Position numbers and translations under genes: made by a program. Positions 17,378 through 25,797 of a DNA stretch of 64,000 bases are shown here, piece after piece; position 1 is the stretch's first letter; each line of letters opens with the position of its first letter. Source of the stretch: Flavobacterium sp. CF136 (lineage in GTDB: Bacteria; Bacteroidota; Bacteroidia; Flavobacteriales; Flavobacteriaceae); NCBI RefSeq assembly GCF_000282055.1, contig NZ_AKJZ01000107.1, positions 35,252-99,251 of the forward strand, read 5' to 3'. The notes under the pieces were generated by a model that saw only the letters and a list, made by a program, of their open reading frames with translations, ran no database searches and was not told where the DNA came from.

Positions 17378-17412
17378 TATTTTTTAAATGTGTGTTAATT
17401 TATATAAGTTTA

Positions 17413-17574
17413 TTTAACACATAGATGCATAGTTATACTTTCCTTAAAAGTGTTTCACTTTAAATATTACCGCATAGCAAAATGTCTCTAAAAGTGAGAT
17501 AGCTATGTGTATTTAAAATAAGTAAAACGCCTATTTTTGAACCTTAAAAAAGCTATGTTTTTATGTGTTTAAAA
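17413..17574. repeat. Inverted-repeat-rich spacer inside the ars operon
   Basis: Left arm TTTAACACATAGATGCATAG (17413-17432) is complementary to two right-hand segments, CTATGTGTATTTAAA (17503-17517) and AGCTATGTTTTTATGTGTTT (17551-17570); an inner CACTTT/AAAGTG pair lies between. No gene is visible. It resembles AACACATAG...CTATGTGTT repeats that I recall from other flavobacteria. Confidence 0.55.
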
Positions 17575-17593
17575 TAATTAGACCCAATTGGTT

Positions 17594-18223
17594 TTATTTT
17601 TTTATTTGAAAAAAAACATAAAACATTTCAGTTGCAATTTGCAAACTGCGTTCCTGATACTTCTCAGTTTGCTGTGGTGTATTATCAAAAGCTTTTGGGT
17701 CTTCAAAAGTAACTGGAATTCTTTTTTCTGCCCCGGCAATAAAAGGACAACCATCATCAGCATTGGAGCAGGTCATAATAGCTGCAAAACCACTTTCAGG
17801 ATTAAAATCATCGTCATACGTTTTAGAAAAACCTATAACCGGATACCCGTTTTCTGCAAATTTTATCGCATAAACCGGATTATTCTCTTCTGAAAGTTTT
17901 TGAATTTTAAATCCGGTATTTTTTAAAGTTTCGGCAACTTTAGGAAATAAAGCTGTAGCTTCTGTACCTCCGGAGTAGCAAAAAACATTTTTAATTTCGT
18001 AATAATGTGCTGCAGTTTGTGCCCAAATTTGCGATAAATGACTACGTCTTGAATTGTGTGTGCAAATAAAATTCAGCCGAATATCTTCTTGATTTTTAAC
18101 TTTCAACTGAATAAAGTCAATAAGTGGTTGTAAAATATTTTTGCGTTCAAATGTAATTTCTTCAAAATTAAAAGATAATGTAACTTCTTTTATTTTAGTC
18201 AATAAGGTTTCTTTATTTAACAT
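17594..18223 (-). CDS. arsC: Low-molecular-weight phosphatase-type arsenate reductase
   Basis: 209 residues. The CX5R phosphatase loop is visible as CTHNSRRS near residue 50, followed by HLSQIWAQTAAHYY and CYSGGTEATALFPKVAETL. Further family segments are IMTCSNADDGCPFIAGAEKRIPV and FEDPKAFD. Bacteroidota ars operons commonly carry this extended form, annotated either as protein-tyrosine-phosphatase or arsenate reductase; the ars context favours arsenate reduction in the cytoplasm. It begins ten bases after the DUF6428 stop. Confidence 0.85.
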   Translation of the reverse strand: MLNKETLLTKIKEVTLSFNFEEITFERKNILQPLIDFIQLKVKNQEDIRLNFICTHNSRRSHLSQIWAQTAAHYYEIKNVFCYSGGTEATALFPKVAETLKNTGFKIQKLSEENNPVYAIKFAENGYPVIGFSKTYDDDFNPESGFAAIMTCSNADDGCPFIAGAEKRIPVTFEDPKAFDNTPQQTEKYQERSLQIATEMFYVFFQIKK

Positions 18224-18233
18224 ATTAATTTAA

Positions 18234-18707
18234 TTAACAGCAACTTCCACCAGGAGTGCATGAATTAGTACTATTGGCATTAAGTTGGGTAAGATTTAGT
18301 TTTGTTTTTTTAGCAGGAACTCCACATTGCTCTTTTGCAAGGCAAGCTGTTTGTTTGTTCAGTAGTTGGAAATCTTTACCGTTGAAATCCAAATCATATT
18401 TGCCAATGGTAGTATCCTGATATTCAACTTCGATTTCAAAATCTTCTATACCTAAAACTTTTTCGGAAAGTGCTATAATATGAATTAGTTTTTGAGGTTT
18501 TAAGCGATGCTCAAAATCATTTGCATCCCAAAGTTGAAAATTTACAACGGTTTCTTTGCGGACAGTTCCGCCACAATCAATGAAGTTTTTGGTGATTAGG
18601 CCCACTTCGGTTACATGAAAATGTTCCGGTACGAAGTTTCCGTTTGGTAATTGAAAATTTACTGTTTCTACGGTTTCCAGTATGGTTTTAATTTCTGAAA
18701 GTTTCAT
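18234..18707 (-). CDS. DUF6428 family protein of the ars operon
   Basis: 157 residues. Conserved-looking opening KLSEIKTILETVETVNFQLPNG followed by VPEHFHVTEVG and DCGGTVRKE. The C-terminus is cysteine-rich: CLAKEQCGVP and a final CTPGGSCC, which could bind As(III) or another thiophilic metal. DUF6428 proteins recur in Bacteroidota arsenic operons; their function is not known to me. Ten bases separate it from arsC, and an ArsR-like site precedes it. Confidence 0.8.
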   Translation of the reverse strand: MKLSEIKTILETVETVNFQLPNGNFVPEHFHVTEVGLITKNFIDCGGTVRKETVVNFQLWDANDFEHRLKPQKLIHIIALSEKVLGIEDFEIEVEYQDTTIGKYDLDFNGKDFQLLNKQTACLAKEQCGVPAKKTKLNLTQLNANSTNSCTPGGSCC

Positions 18708-18727
18708 AATTTTTAATTTAATTGTTT

Positions 18728-18743
18728 ATTGCAATATTGCGAT
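18728..18743 (-). promoter_or_regulatory. Second ArsR-type operator candidate
   Basis: ATTGCAATATTGCGAT differs by one base from the site upstream of arsR (19105-19120). It lies 21 bases before the DUF6428 ATG, suggesting a second regulated transcription start inside the operon. Confidence 0.55.
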
Positions 18744-18763
18744 TTACCTGATTAAAAAAAAGC

Positions 18764-19090
18764 CTAGCAACATTTTTGATTTGTAGTAGTTAGAATAATT
18801 TTAGAAAAATAATCATTCAAAATAACAAAGACCTTTTCATCAATACAATAACAAATTGCATTTCCTTCAACGTTTCCTTTAATAAGACCAGCGTTTTTTA
18901 ACTCTTTCAAATGCTGCGAGATTGTAGGTTGGGCAAGAGGAAGTTCGTTTACAATATCGCCGCAAATACAAGTATTCACTTTAAGTAAATATTCGATAAT
19001 GGCAATTCTGGCAGGATGTCCCAATGCTTTTGCAATTATTGCAATTTGATTTTGTTTATCAGTAAAATGATCAGTTTTAGTTGCGCCCAT
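18764..19090 (-). CDS. arsR: ArsR-family metalloregulator
   Basis: 108 residues with ATG at 19090. The frame extends upstream to an ATT codon at 19111, but that would run through the operator, so I reject it. The winged-helix recognition region is ELPLAQPTISQHLKELKNAGLIKG. Cysteines that may bind As(III) occur at CICGDIV near residue 40 and as a terminal CC. ArsR represses its operon and releases DNA on binding arsenite. First gene of arsR-DUF6428-arsC-ACR3. Confidence 0.92.
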   Translation of the reverse strand: MGATKTDHFTDKQNQIAIIAKALGHPARIAIIEYLLKVNTCICGDIVNELPLAQPTISQHLKELKNAGLIKGNVEGNAICYCIDEKVFVILNDYFSKIILTTTNQKCC

Positions 19091-19104
19091 TTCTAAATTT
19101 TTAT

Positions 19105-19120
19105 ATTGCAATATTACGAT
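19105..19120 (-). promoter_or_regulatory. ArsR operator candidate upstream of arsR
   Basis: ATTGCAATATTACGAT, 15 bases upstream of the arsR ATG. It contains the palindrome ATTGCAAT and extends into CAATAT-TACG-ATATTG. A near-identical copy sits upstream of the next gene. Confidence 0.65.
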
Positions 19121-19187
19121 ATTGTTTGTTATGAAAAAAGAAAATAATTAAATATTTTCTTTAATCTTAAAAATATAGCTAATTAAT

Positions 19188-19835
19188 TTATTCTTTTTTG
19201 AGCTGTAAATAATAACTGCAACAATAAGTCAAAGGACATTCTTCACATTTGGGCTTTGGACGGCAGGTTTCTCTTCCAAGAAATGAAATGGCCATACCAA
19301 TTTCTGACCAGATATTTTTTGGAAGGGCTTCAATCAATTGTTTTTCGACCTTGTTGCCGTCTTTGCTTTCTTGTACGATTCCTATTCTGGGAGCAACACG
19401 AATTACGTGTAAATCAGTGATAATTCCTTCAGCAGGCTGATGTGTTTCCCTTAGAATTACATTAGCAGATTTTCTGCCTAAACCTTTCAAAGCCGTTAAT
19501 CCATTCATAGTTAATGGGATGTCTTTGTCATTTTGGACAGTTTTGGCAATTTCTAACAACCACCCGGTTTTTGTTGCATGATTTCGAACCTTGCTTACAT
19601 AAGGTATGAAGGTTTCAGAATCTGTTTTTGCTAAACTTTTTAAAGTTGGGAATTTAGCAAACAGAGCGGGGGAAATAGTATTTATATTGGCATCAGAATC
19701 CTGAGCAGACAATACAACCATTACGAGTAATTGATAGGTGTTTTGATATTCCAAAGGATGTTTCTTCCCTTTGTATTTCTTCAGAATGGGTTTTAAATCA
19801 TTTTCCCAATTCGATGTTTGTCCGAATAAGTCCAT
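19188..19835 (-). CDS. Endonuclease III-like DNA glycosylase/AP lyase
   Basis: 215 residues of the HhH-GPD superfamily. The helix-hairpin-helix with the catalytic Lys is LKGLGRKSANVI, and the catalytic Asp is in TDLHVIRV. The C-terminal [4Fe-4S] cluster motif is CRPKPKCEECPLTYCC: the first gap is five residues, not the six of classical Nth, and a Cys pair ends the motif. Probably excises oxidised pyrimidines in base-excision repair. The next gene upstream ends 15 bases away, so the two may be co-transcribed. Confidence 0.85.
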   Translation of the reverse strand: MDLFGQTSNWENDLKPILKKYKGKKHPLEYQNTYQLLVMVVLSAQDSDANINTISPALFAKFPTLKSLAKTDSETFIPYVSKVRNHATKTGWLLEIAKTVQNDKDIPLTMNGLTALKGLGRKSANVILRETHQPAEGIITDLHVIRVAPRIGIVQESKDGNKVEKQLIEALPKNIWSEIGMAISFLGRETCRPKPKCEECPLTYCCSYYLQLKKE

Positions 19836-19850
19836 TTGATTTTCATTAAA

Positions 19851-20720
19851 TTAATTGTTTCCCTGAATGAATTTTATAATTTTTTTAATCACACTATGAT
19901 TTCCTAAAATTTTTCGATGTCCCAATCCTTCCGTTAGAAATAAAGAACCGTTTTTAAGATGCTTATGAATATGAATTCCGGCTTTTACAGGAACTTCGGG
20001 ATCGTTTTTATCATGAATTACCAAAGTAGGAATCTCAAGCTCTTTTGCTGCTTTATAAGCTGAAAAGTCATCCATCTTAACTTGATATTTATTTTCAAAA
20101 TAATCACGTAAACGAATACTAATTTCGGGTTTTAAACCCAATTTAAAAACAAATTCATCTAAAATATCTTCTACCACATCACCACTACCTATAATAACAG
20201 CTTTTTTTACATTTAATCCTTTCTTGACAGCATTCAAAACAGACATTCCGCCCAGTGAATGTCCAATGGCGATTTCAAAAGGACCATATTGTTTTTCAAT
20301 TTCTAAAATGCAAAGAATAAAATCTGACATAATAGCTGTTTTTCCTTCAGATTTTCCATGAGCCGGTGCATCAAAACTAATGACAGAAAACCCATTTTCA
20401 AGTAATTCATCAGCAATTTTAAACAATTGTGTACCACGTCCGGACCATCCGTGTACGACTAAAATTCTTTTATCACTTTTGCCATATTCATAAACCATAA
20501 TATTCTTATTAATTGATGGAATATGAATTCTATTTTGGATACTCCCGGAATCCATATGCATTTCTCTTTTTGGAATCTTGTGTTTTATAGGTGTTGTAAA
20601 AAGTTTTGCAGCATAAGCAGTAACTAATTTAGAGGAAATAAGAGCACATAATTTACTGGTGACCCTTATAAATTGTGGAATTTCTAAAGATTGAGTTGGA
20701 TTAGGAATCTTTTTTGGCAT
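19851..20720 (-). CDS. Alpha/beta-hydrolase family protein
   Basis: 289 residues. Catalytic triad candidates are clear: Ser in AIGHSLGGMS, Asp in IHDKNDPEVPV and His in EGLGHRKIL. The oxyanion region is VVHGWSGRGTQ. There is no signal peptide; the N-terminal ~60 residues contain a hydrophobic, basic segment that could associate with membrane. The substrate is unknown. It is divergent from glgA across a 132-base region and closely followed by the endonuclease III-like gene. Confidence 0.83.
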   Translation of the reverse strand: MPKKIPNPTQSLEIPQFIRVTSKLCALISSKLVTAYAAKLFTTPIKHKIPKREMHMDSGSIQNRIHIPSINKNIMVYEYGKSDKRILVVHGWSGRGTQLFKIADELLENGFSVISFDAPAHGKSEGKTAIMSDFILCILEIEKQYGPFEIAIGHSLGGMSVLNAVKKGLNVKKAVIIGSGDVVEDILDEFVFKLGLKPEISIRLRDYFENKYQVKMDDFSAYKAAKELEIPTLVIHDKNDPEVPVKAGIHIHKHLKNGSLFLTEGLGHRKILGNHSVIKKIIKFIQGNN

Positions 20721-20852
20721 ATTGATAATTTTTTTTTATAGTCTCGATTTTGTTTATTTTTTCCTAAATTTAAAAAACATAAAAGTACCACAATTAATAA
20801 AAGCTTACAGAATAATTTAACTTACAATTTACTCTAAATATTAATTTCTAAA

Positions 20853-22280
20853 ATGGAAATATTTCATATCAGTGCAGAATGTTACCCCATGGCTAAAGTA
20901 GGAGGTTTGGCCGATGTTGTTGGGGCATTACCTAAATATCAAAAAAACGCAGGTCATCAGGTTAGGGTTGTGGTTCCGTGCTATGATACAAAGTTTAAAA
21001 ATGAAAATGATTTTGAGTGTGTACATTGGGGAAACGTAAAGCTGGGAAATTTTGATTTTCCGTTTAGTGTCCTAAAAGAAAATACAGATAAATTAGGCTA
21101 TGAATTATACCTGATAGAAATTAAAGAATTATTTGACCGGCCAAATATATATGGTTATGAAGATGATATCGAACGTTTTTTGTCTTTTCAAATAGCAGCT
21201 TTAGATTGGATTTTAGCACGAAAAACAATTCCGGATGTTATTAATTGTCATGATCATCATACCGGATTAATTCCGTTCATGCTTAAATACAGTTATAAAT
21301 ATGAAGTTTTGAGTAAAGTCAGAACGGTTATAACCATTCATAATGGATTGTATCAGGGCTGGTTCGGATTTGATAAACTACACTATATCCCTGAGTTTGA
21401 TTTAAAACATGTTGGTTTTTTAGAATGGAATAATAGCCTGAATTCCCTTGCGGTCGGAATTAAGTGTGCTCATGCGGTTACGACGGTTTCACCAAGTTAT
21501 CTGGACGAGATTAATATTTCGGCGAATGGGCTGGAATCATTATTTAATATGGTTCGTAACAAATCAACAGGTATTTTGAACGGAATAGATATTGAAGTTT
21601 GGAATCCTTTAAAAGATAAAATGCTGGAAGAAAATTTTTCTATAGCGGATTTTGAAACAGGCAAGCAAAAAAATAAAGAAAAATTGTGTGAGCAATTTGA
21701 TTTAGACCCAACAAAACCCCTGTTTAGTTTTATTGGCCGTTTATTCGAAGAAAAAGGAGGTGATTTATTACCTCAGGCTTCGGCATTGGCATTGTCTGAA
21801 AATTTCGAAAATATCAACATCTTGATTTTAGGATCAGGAAATCAGGATATTGAAACACAATTATTGCAATTAAGAGGTGATTATAAAGGTAATTACAATG
21901 TTTTTGTTGGATATAATGAAGAGCTGGCACACTTGATTTATGCTGGTGCTGATTTTATTTTAATGCCATCAAGGGTTGAACCCTGTGGATTAAATCAGAT
22001 GTATGCCTTGCGTTACGGAACAATTCCTATCGTGAGAAGAACGGGTGGTTTGCGTGATACCGTAATTGATTTTGGCGATAACGGAAACGGAATTTGTCAC
22101 GATCAGGCTTCGGTTGGAGATGTTTGTTATTCTATTAATCGTGCGGTAAAGTTGTATAGTGATAATGAAAAATTTAATAAAATAAGAAAAACAGGAATGT
22201 CAATTGACCATTCCTGGGAAAGAGTTTGTCAGGAATATATCGAAACATACAACCAAATAATTCAAAAAAATGAAAGTTAA
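20853..22280 (+). CDS. glgA: Glycogen synthase
   Basis: Adds glucose from ADP-glucose to the growing alpha-1,4-glucan. 475 residues, GT5 family. The N-terminal ADP-glucose-binding motif is KVGGLADVVGALPK; also DVINCHDHHTGLIP, TIHNGLYQGWFG, and the C-terminal FILMPSRVEPCGLNQMYALRYGTIPIVRRTGGLRDT region with the catalytic Glu. First gene of the glycogen cluster; its 3' end overlaps glgC by 11 bases. Confidence 0.95.
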   Translation: MEIFHISAECYPMAKVGGLADVVGALPKYQKNAGHQVRVVVPCYDTKFKNENDFECVHWGNVKLGNFDFPFSVLKENTDKLGYELYLIEIKELFDRPNIYGYEDDIERFLSFQIAALDWILARKTIPDVINCHDHHTGLIPFMLKYSYKYEVLSKVRTVITIHNGLYQGWFGFDKLHYIPEFDLKHVGFLEWNNSLNSLAVGIKCAHAVTTVSPSYLDEINISANGLESLFNMVRNKSTGILNGIDIEVWNPLKDKMLEENFSIADFETGKQKNKEKLCEQFDLDPTKPLFSFIGRLFEEKGGDLLPQASALALSENFENINILILGSGNQDIETQLLQLRGDYKGNYNVFVGYNEELAHLIYAGADFILMPSRVEPCGLNQMYALRYGTIPIVRRTGGLRDTVIDFGDNGNGICHDQASVGDVCYSINRAVKLYSDNEKFNKIRKTGMSIDHSWERVCQEYIETYNQIIQKNES

Positions 22281-23550
22281 CAAAAAAGGAGTAGTTGCCA
22301 TTATTTTAGGAGGTGGTCAGGGATCACGTTTATATCCATTAACAGAAACAAGATCAAAACCAGCTGTTCCGATTGGCGGAAAATACAGATTGGTAGATAT
22401 TCCTATATCTAATTGTATCAATTCGGATATTTTTAAAATATTTGTGCTTACCCAGTTTAACTCGGCTTCGTTAAATGCACACATTAAAAACACATTTAAT
22501 TTCAGTATTTTTAGCCAGTCATTTGTCGATATCTTAGCAGCCGAACAAACTCCTGATAATCCAACATGGTTTCAGGGAACTGCGGATGCTGTTCGCCAAT
22601 GTATGTCACATTTCTTAAAGCATGATTTTGAATATGCCTTAATTTTATCCGGTGATCAATTGTATCAAATGGATTTTAACGAAATGCTGGAAGCTCATAT
22701 TGCGGCAGATGCAGCCATTTCTATAGCTACTTTACCTGTAAATGCAAAAGATGCCCCGGAATTTGGAATTCTTAAAACCAATCATGAAAACTGCATTGAA
22801 GCTTTTATAGAAAAACCGGATGCGTCGCTTTTACCTGAATGGGAATCTGAAGTAAGTGAACAAATGCAGGCCAAAGGAAAAAAATATCTGGCCTCAATGG
22901 GAATTTATATTTTCAATCGTCAATTATTGATAGATTTAATGGCTAATCCGGATACTAAGGATTTTGGAAAAGAAATTATTCCGCAAGCCGTTGGAAAACA
23001 TAAAATTTTAAGTTACCAATATGAAGGATATTGGACAGATATTGGAAACATAGATTCCTTTTTCGAGGCAAATATTGGCTTGACAGCAGATATACCGGAA
23101 TTTAATTTGTTTGATAATGAGAATAAGATTTTTACACGTCCGAGATTATTGCCTCCTTCAAAATTCAGAAACTCAAATATCAACCAATCTCTGATTTCTG
23201 AAGGCTGTATCATTAATGCCCAGGAAATTAAAAGTTCTGTAATTGGTATCCGATCGAGAATTGGTGAAGGAACAGTTATTCAGCATTCTTATGTCATGGG
23301 GAATGATTTTTATCAGGATCTGGATGAAATGAATCAGGATACCGCCAACAATAAAATACATGTTGGAATAGGAAATAATTGTTTTATAAAAAATGCTTTG
23401 GTTGATAAAAATGTACGAATAGGAAACAATGTTCATGTTAACGGAGGCAAACATTTGGAGAATTTTACCAATGATTTGTACACTATAAAAGACGGTATTG
23501 TTGTGATTAAAAAAGGAGCTGTGCTTCCGGATAATTTCAGAATAGATTAA
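22270..23550 (+). CDS. glgC: Glucose-1-phosphate adenylyltransferase (ADP-glucose pyrophosphorylase)
   Basis: Makes ADP-glucose from ATP and glucose-1-phosphate, the controlling step of glycogen synthesis. 426 residues. The pyrophosphorylase signature GGGQGSRLYPLTETRSKPAVP is at the N-terminus; substrate-binding IEKPDAS and GYWTDIGNIDSF follow, and a left-handed beta-helix occupies the C-terminal third (EGCIINAQEIKSSVIGIRS onward). The ATG lies within the end of glgA, indicating translational coupling. Confidence 0.95.
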   Translation: MKVNKKGVVAIILGGGQGSRLYPLTETRSKPAVPIGGKYRLVDIPISNCINSDIFKIFVLTQFNSASLNAHIKNTFNFSIFSQSFVDILAAEQTPDNPTWFQGTADAVRQCMSHFLKHDFEYALILSGDQLYQMDFNEMLEAHIAADAAISIATLPVNAKDAPEFGILKTNHENCIEAFIEKPDASLLPEWESEVSEQMQAKGKKYLASMGIYIFNRQLLIDLMANPDTKDFGKEIIPQAVGKHKILSYQYEGYWTDIGNIDSFFEANIGLTADIPEFNLFDNENKIFTRPRLLPPSKFRNSNINQSLISEGCIINAQEIKSSVIGIRSRIGEGTVIQHSYVMGNDFYQDLDEMNQDTANNKIHVGIGNNCFIKNALVDKNVRIGNNVHVNGGKHLENFTNDLYTIKDGIVVIKKGAVLPDNFRID

Positions 23551-23561
23551 TGTTTTAGGCC

Positions 23562-23680
23562 CTAGTAATTAGTTTTTAGTGATTAGTAAAGAGTGTTACT
23601 TTGTACTAAATACTAACTACTAATAACTACGTATCAAAATCAAAAAAACTAATTACTAAGTACTAGGTACTAATTACTAA
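23562..23680. repeat. Degenerate TAGTAATTAGT repeat spacer between glgC and glgB
   Basis: The 141-base gap consists largely of variants of TAGTA(A/C)TTAGT on one strand (23562-23589) and its complement ACTAATTACTAAG (23609-23680), so the two halves can pair. No gene is present. Copies differ slightly, arguing for an old or recombining repeat and not a CRISPR. Confidence 0.6.
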
Positions 23681-23691
23681 GAACTCAATAT

Positions 23692-25599
23692 ATGTCCAAC
23701 GTTATTACGCATTCTCTATTTACTGATTTTGATATCGATTTATTCAAAGCAGGGAAACACTTTAAATTATACGAAAAGCTAGGTGCTCATTTGGTAGAAG
23801 TTAATGGAGTGAAAGGCGTTTATTTTGCCGTTTGGGCCCCCACAGCCCAATCTGTTTCGGTTGTTGGAGATTTTAATTACTGGACACAGGGAGAGCATTT
23901 GCTTCAGGTACGCTGGGATTCTTCCGGAATTTGGGAAGGATTTATTCCAAATTTAATCAAAGGAGCAATTTATAAATATAAAATTCAGTCCAATATCAAC
24001 GGAATTGTAACTGAAAAGGCCGATCCCTTTTCTTTATATTGTGAAAAACCGCCTCATACAGCTTCTGTAGTCTGGGATTTGGATTATAATTGGAAAGACG
24101 ATAAATGGATGCAATCACGTCAGGAAAACAATGCTTTGGATAAACCTTATTCGGTTTACGAAGTACATTTAGGTTCCTGGAAACGTGGCGATCACAATCG
24201 GTTTTTAACTTATTTGGAACTTGCGGATGATTTGGTGGCTTATGTTAAGGAAACAGGATTCACACACGTAGAGTTTATGCCCATTATGGAGTATCCTTAC
24301 GATCCGTCATGGGGATATCAGCTGGTTGGATATTTTGCGCCTACTTCACGTTTTGGAAAACCGCAGGATTTTATGGTGCTGGTAGATAAATTGCATCAGG
24401 CAGGTATTGGTGTGATTTTAGACTGGGTTCCATCACATTTTCCTGACGATGCACATGGTTTAGGATTTTTTGACGGGTCACATTTATACGAACATCCTGA
24501 TCGCAGAAAAGGATATCACCCGGATTGGAAAAGCCTTGTTTTTAATTACGCCCGTAATGAAGTCCGCGCTTTTTTAATTAGTAATGCCGTTTTTTGGCTG
24601 CAGCATTATCATGTTGATGGTTTACGGGTTGATGCAGTAGCTTCTATGCTGTATTTGGATTATTCTAGAAATGAAGGCGAATGGGAACCTAATATTTATG
24701 GTGGAAGAGAAAATTTGGACACCATTAGTTTTCTTAAAGAATTCAATGAAGTTATTTATGCTAATTTTGATGGTGTTCAGACAATTGCAGAAGAGAGTAC
24801 CTCTTTTCCTATGGTCTCCAGTCCAACCTTTGCCGGTGGTTTAGGTTTTGGAATGAAATGGATGATGGGATGGATGCACGATACTTTAAAATATTTTCAG
24901 AAAGAAACTGTTTATAGAAAATACCATCAAAATGATTTGACTTTTTCAATGACTTATGCTTTTACCGAAAATTTCATGCTGCCTTTTTCGCATGATGAAG
25001 TGGTGTACGGAAAACAATCAGTTTTGAATAAAATGCCTGGTGATGAATGGCAGAAATTTGCAAACTTAAGGTTGCTTTATGGCTATATGTTTACCCATCC
25101 GGGAACCAAATTATTATTTATGGGTTCTGAATTTGGTCAAAGTTCCGAATGGAATTTCGAGAATAGCCTGGATTGGCATTTATTGCAATACGACTATCAT
25201 GCAGGGATTAAAAAAGTGATTACTGATTTGAATCAATTATATAAATCACATCCGGCTTTGTATGAAAAACAATTTAGTGGAGAAGGTTTCGAATGGATTA
25301 ATTATTCAGATCATCAGAATGCTGTTTTATCTTATATCAGAAAAGGAATTAAACCGCAGGAGAATTTAATAATTGTCTGTAATTTTACTCCCATTATTCG
25401 TGAAAATTACAGAATTGGAATTCCTCAAAAAGGAATATTAAAAGAAATTTTTAATAGTGATTCTCAGCTTTATGGCGGAAGCGGAGTTGGTAATTCAGGG
25501 GTATTAAAAATTGAACCTTCACCGTATGATGGCAGCCATTTTTCCATCGAATTGATTCTGCCTCCTTTAAGTGTTACGGTTTATTCATTTGTGCAGTAA
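23692..25599 (+). CDS. glgB: 1,4-alpha-glucan branching enzyme
   Basis: Introduces alpha-1,6 branches into glycogen. 635 residues, GH13 with an N-terminal CBM48 (GVYFAVWAPTAQSVSVVGDFNYW). The four conserved GH13 regions are visible: GVILDWVPSHF, DGLRVDAVASMLY with the Asp nucleophile, TIAEEST with the acid/base Glu, and LPFSHDEVVYG. Third gene of the glg cluster, following the repeat spacer. Confidence 0.95.
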   Translation: MSNVITHSLFTDFDIDLFKAGKHFKLYEKLGAHLVEVNGVKGVYFAVWAPTAQSVSVVGDFNYWTQGEHLLQVRWDSSGIWEGFIPNLIKGAIYKYKIQSNINGIVTEKADPFSLYCEKPPHTASVVWDLDYNWKDDKWMQSRQENNALDKPYSVYEVHLGSWKRGDHNRFLTYLELADDLVAYVKETGFTHVEFMPIMEYPYDPSWGYQLVGYFAPTSRFGKPQDFMVLVDKLHQAGIGVILDWVPSHFPDDAHGLGFFDGSHLYEHPDRRKGYHPDWKSLVFNYARNEVRAFLISNAVFWLQHYHVDGLRVDAVASMLYLDYSRNEGEWEPNIYGGRENLDTISFLKEFNEVIYANFDGVQTIAEESTSFPMVSSPTFAGGLGFGMKWMMGWMHDTLKYFQKETVYRKYHQNDLTFSMTYAFTENFMLPFSHDEVVYGKQSVLNKMPGDEWQKFANLRLLYGYMFTHPGTKLLFMGSEFGQSSEWNFENSLDWHLLQYDYHAGIKKVITDLNQLYKSHPALYEKQFSGEGFEWINYSDHQNAVLSYIRKGIKPQENLIIVCNFTPIIRENYRIGIPQKGILKEIFNSDSQLYGGSGVGNSGVLKIEPSPYDGSHFSIELILPPLSVTVYSFVQ

Positions 25600-25749
25600 A
25601 AATTATTTTTTCAGGCGCTGTGATTTTATGATTTTTTCAGATATAAATTACCGAATTGTTTATTTTTTGACATGTAATTTATCACTCAGTCAAAAAAAAC
25701 GTTTTCGTGAATAAACCTAATATTCATACAGGCTTACTTAGTTTTTTTG

Positions 25750-25757
25750 TATGTTTG
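25750..25757 (+). promoter_or_regulatory. Candidate -7 element for the GH31 gene
   Basis: TATGTTTG matches TAnnTTTG, 40 bases before the ATG at 25798. It lies inside an upstream TTG-initiated extension of the frame, supporting the downstream ATG as the true start. Confidence 0.45.
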
Positions 25758-25797
25758 GAACAGAAGAAGAGTTGGTTTAATTAATTCGTTAGCAAAT

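Noticed and set aside
23562..23680. CRISPR array between glgC and glgB
   Set aside because: The repeats are about 11 bases, degenerate, in both orientations and without regular spacers; no cas genes nearby.
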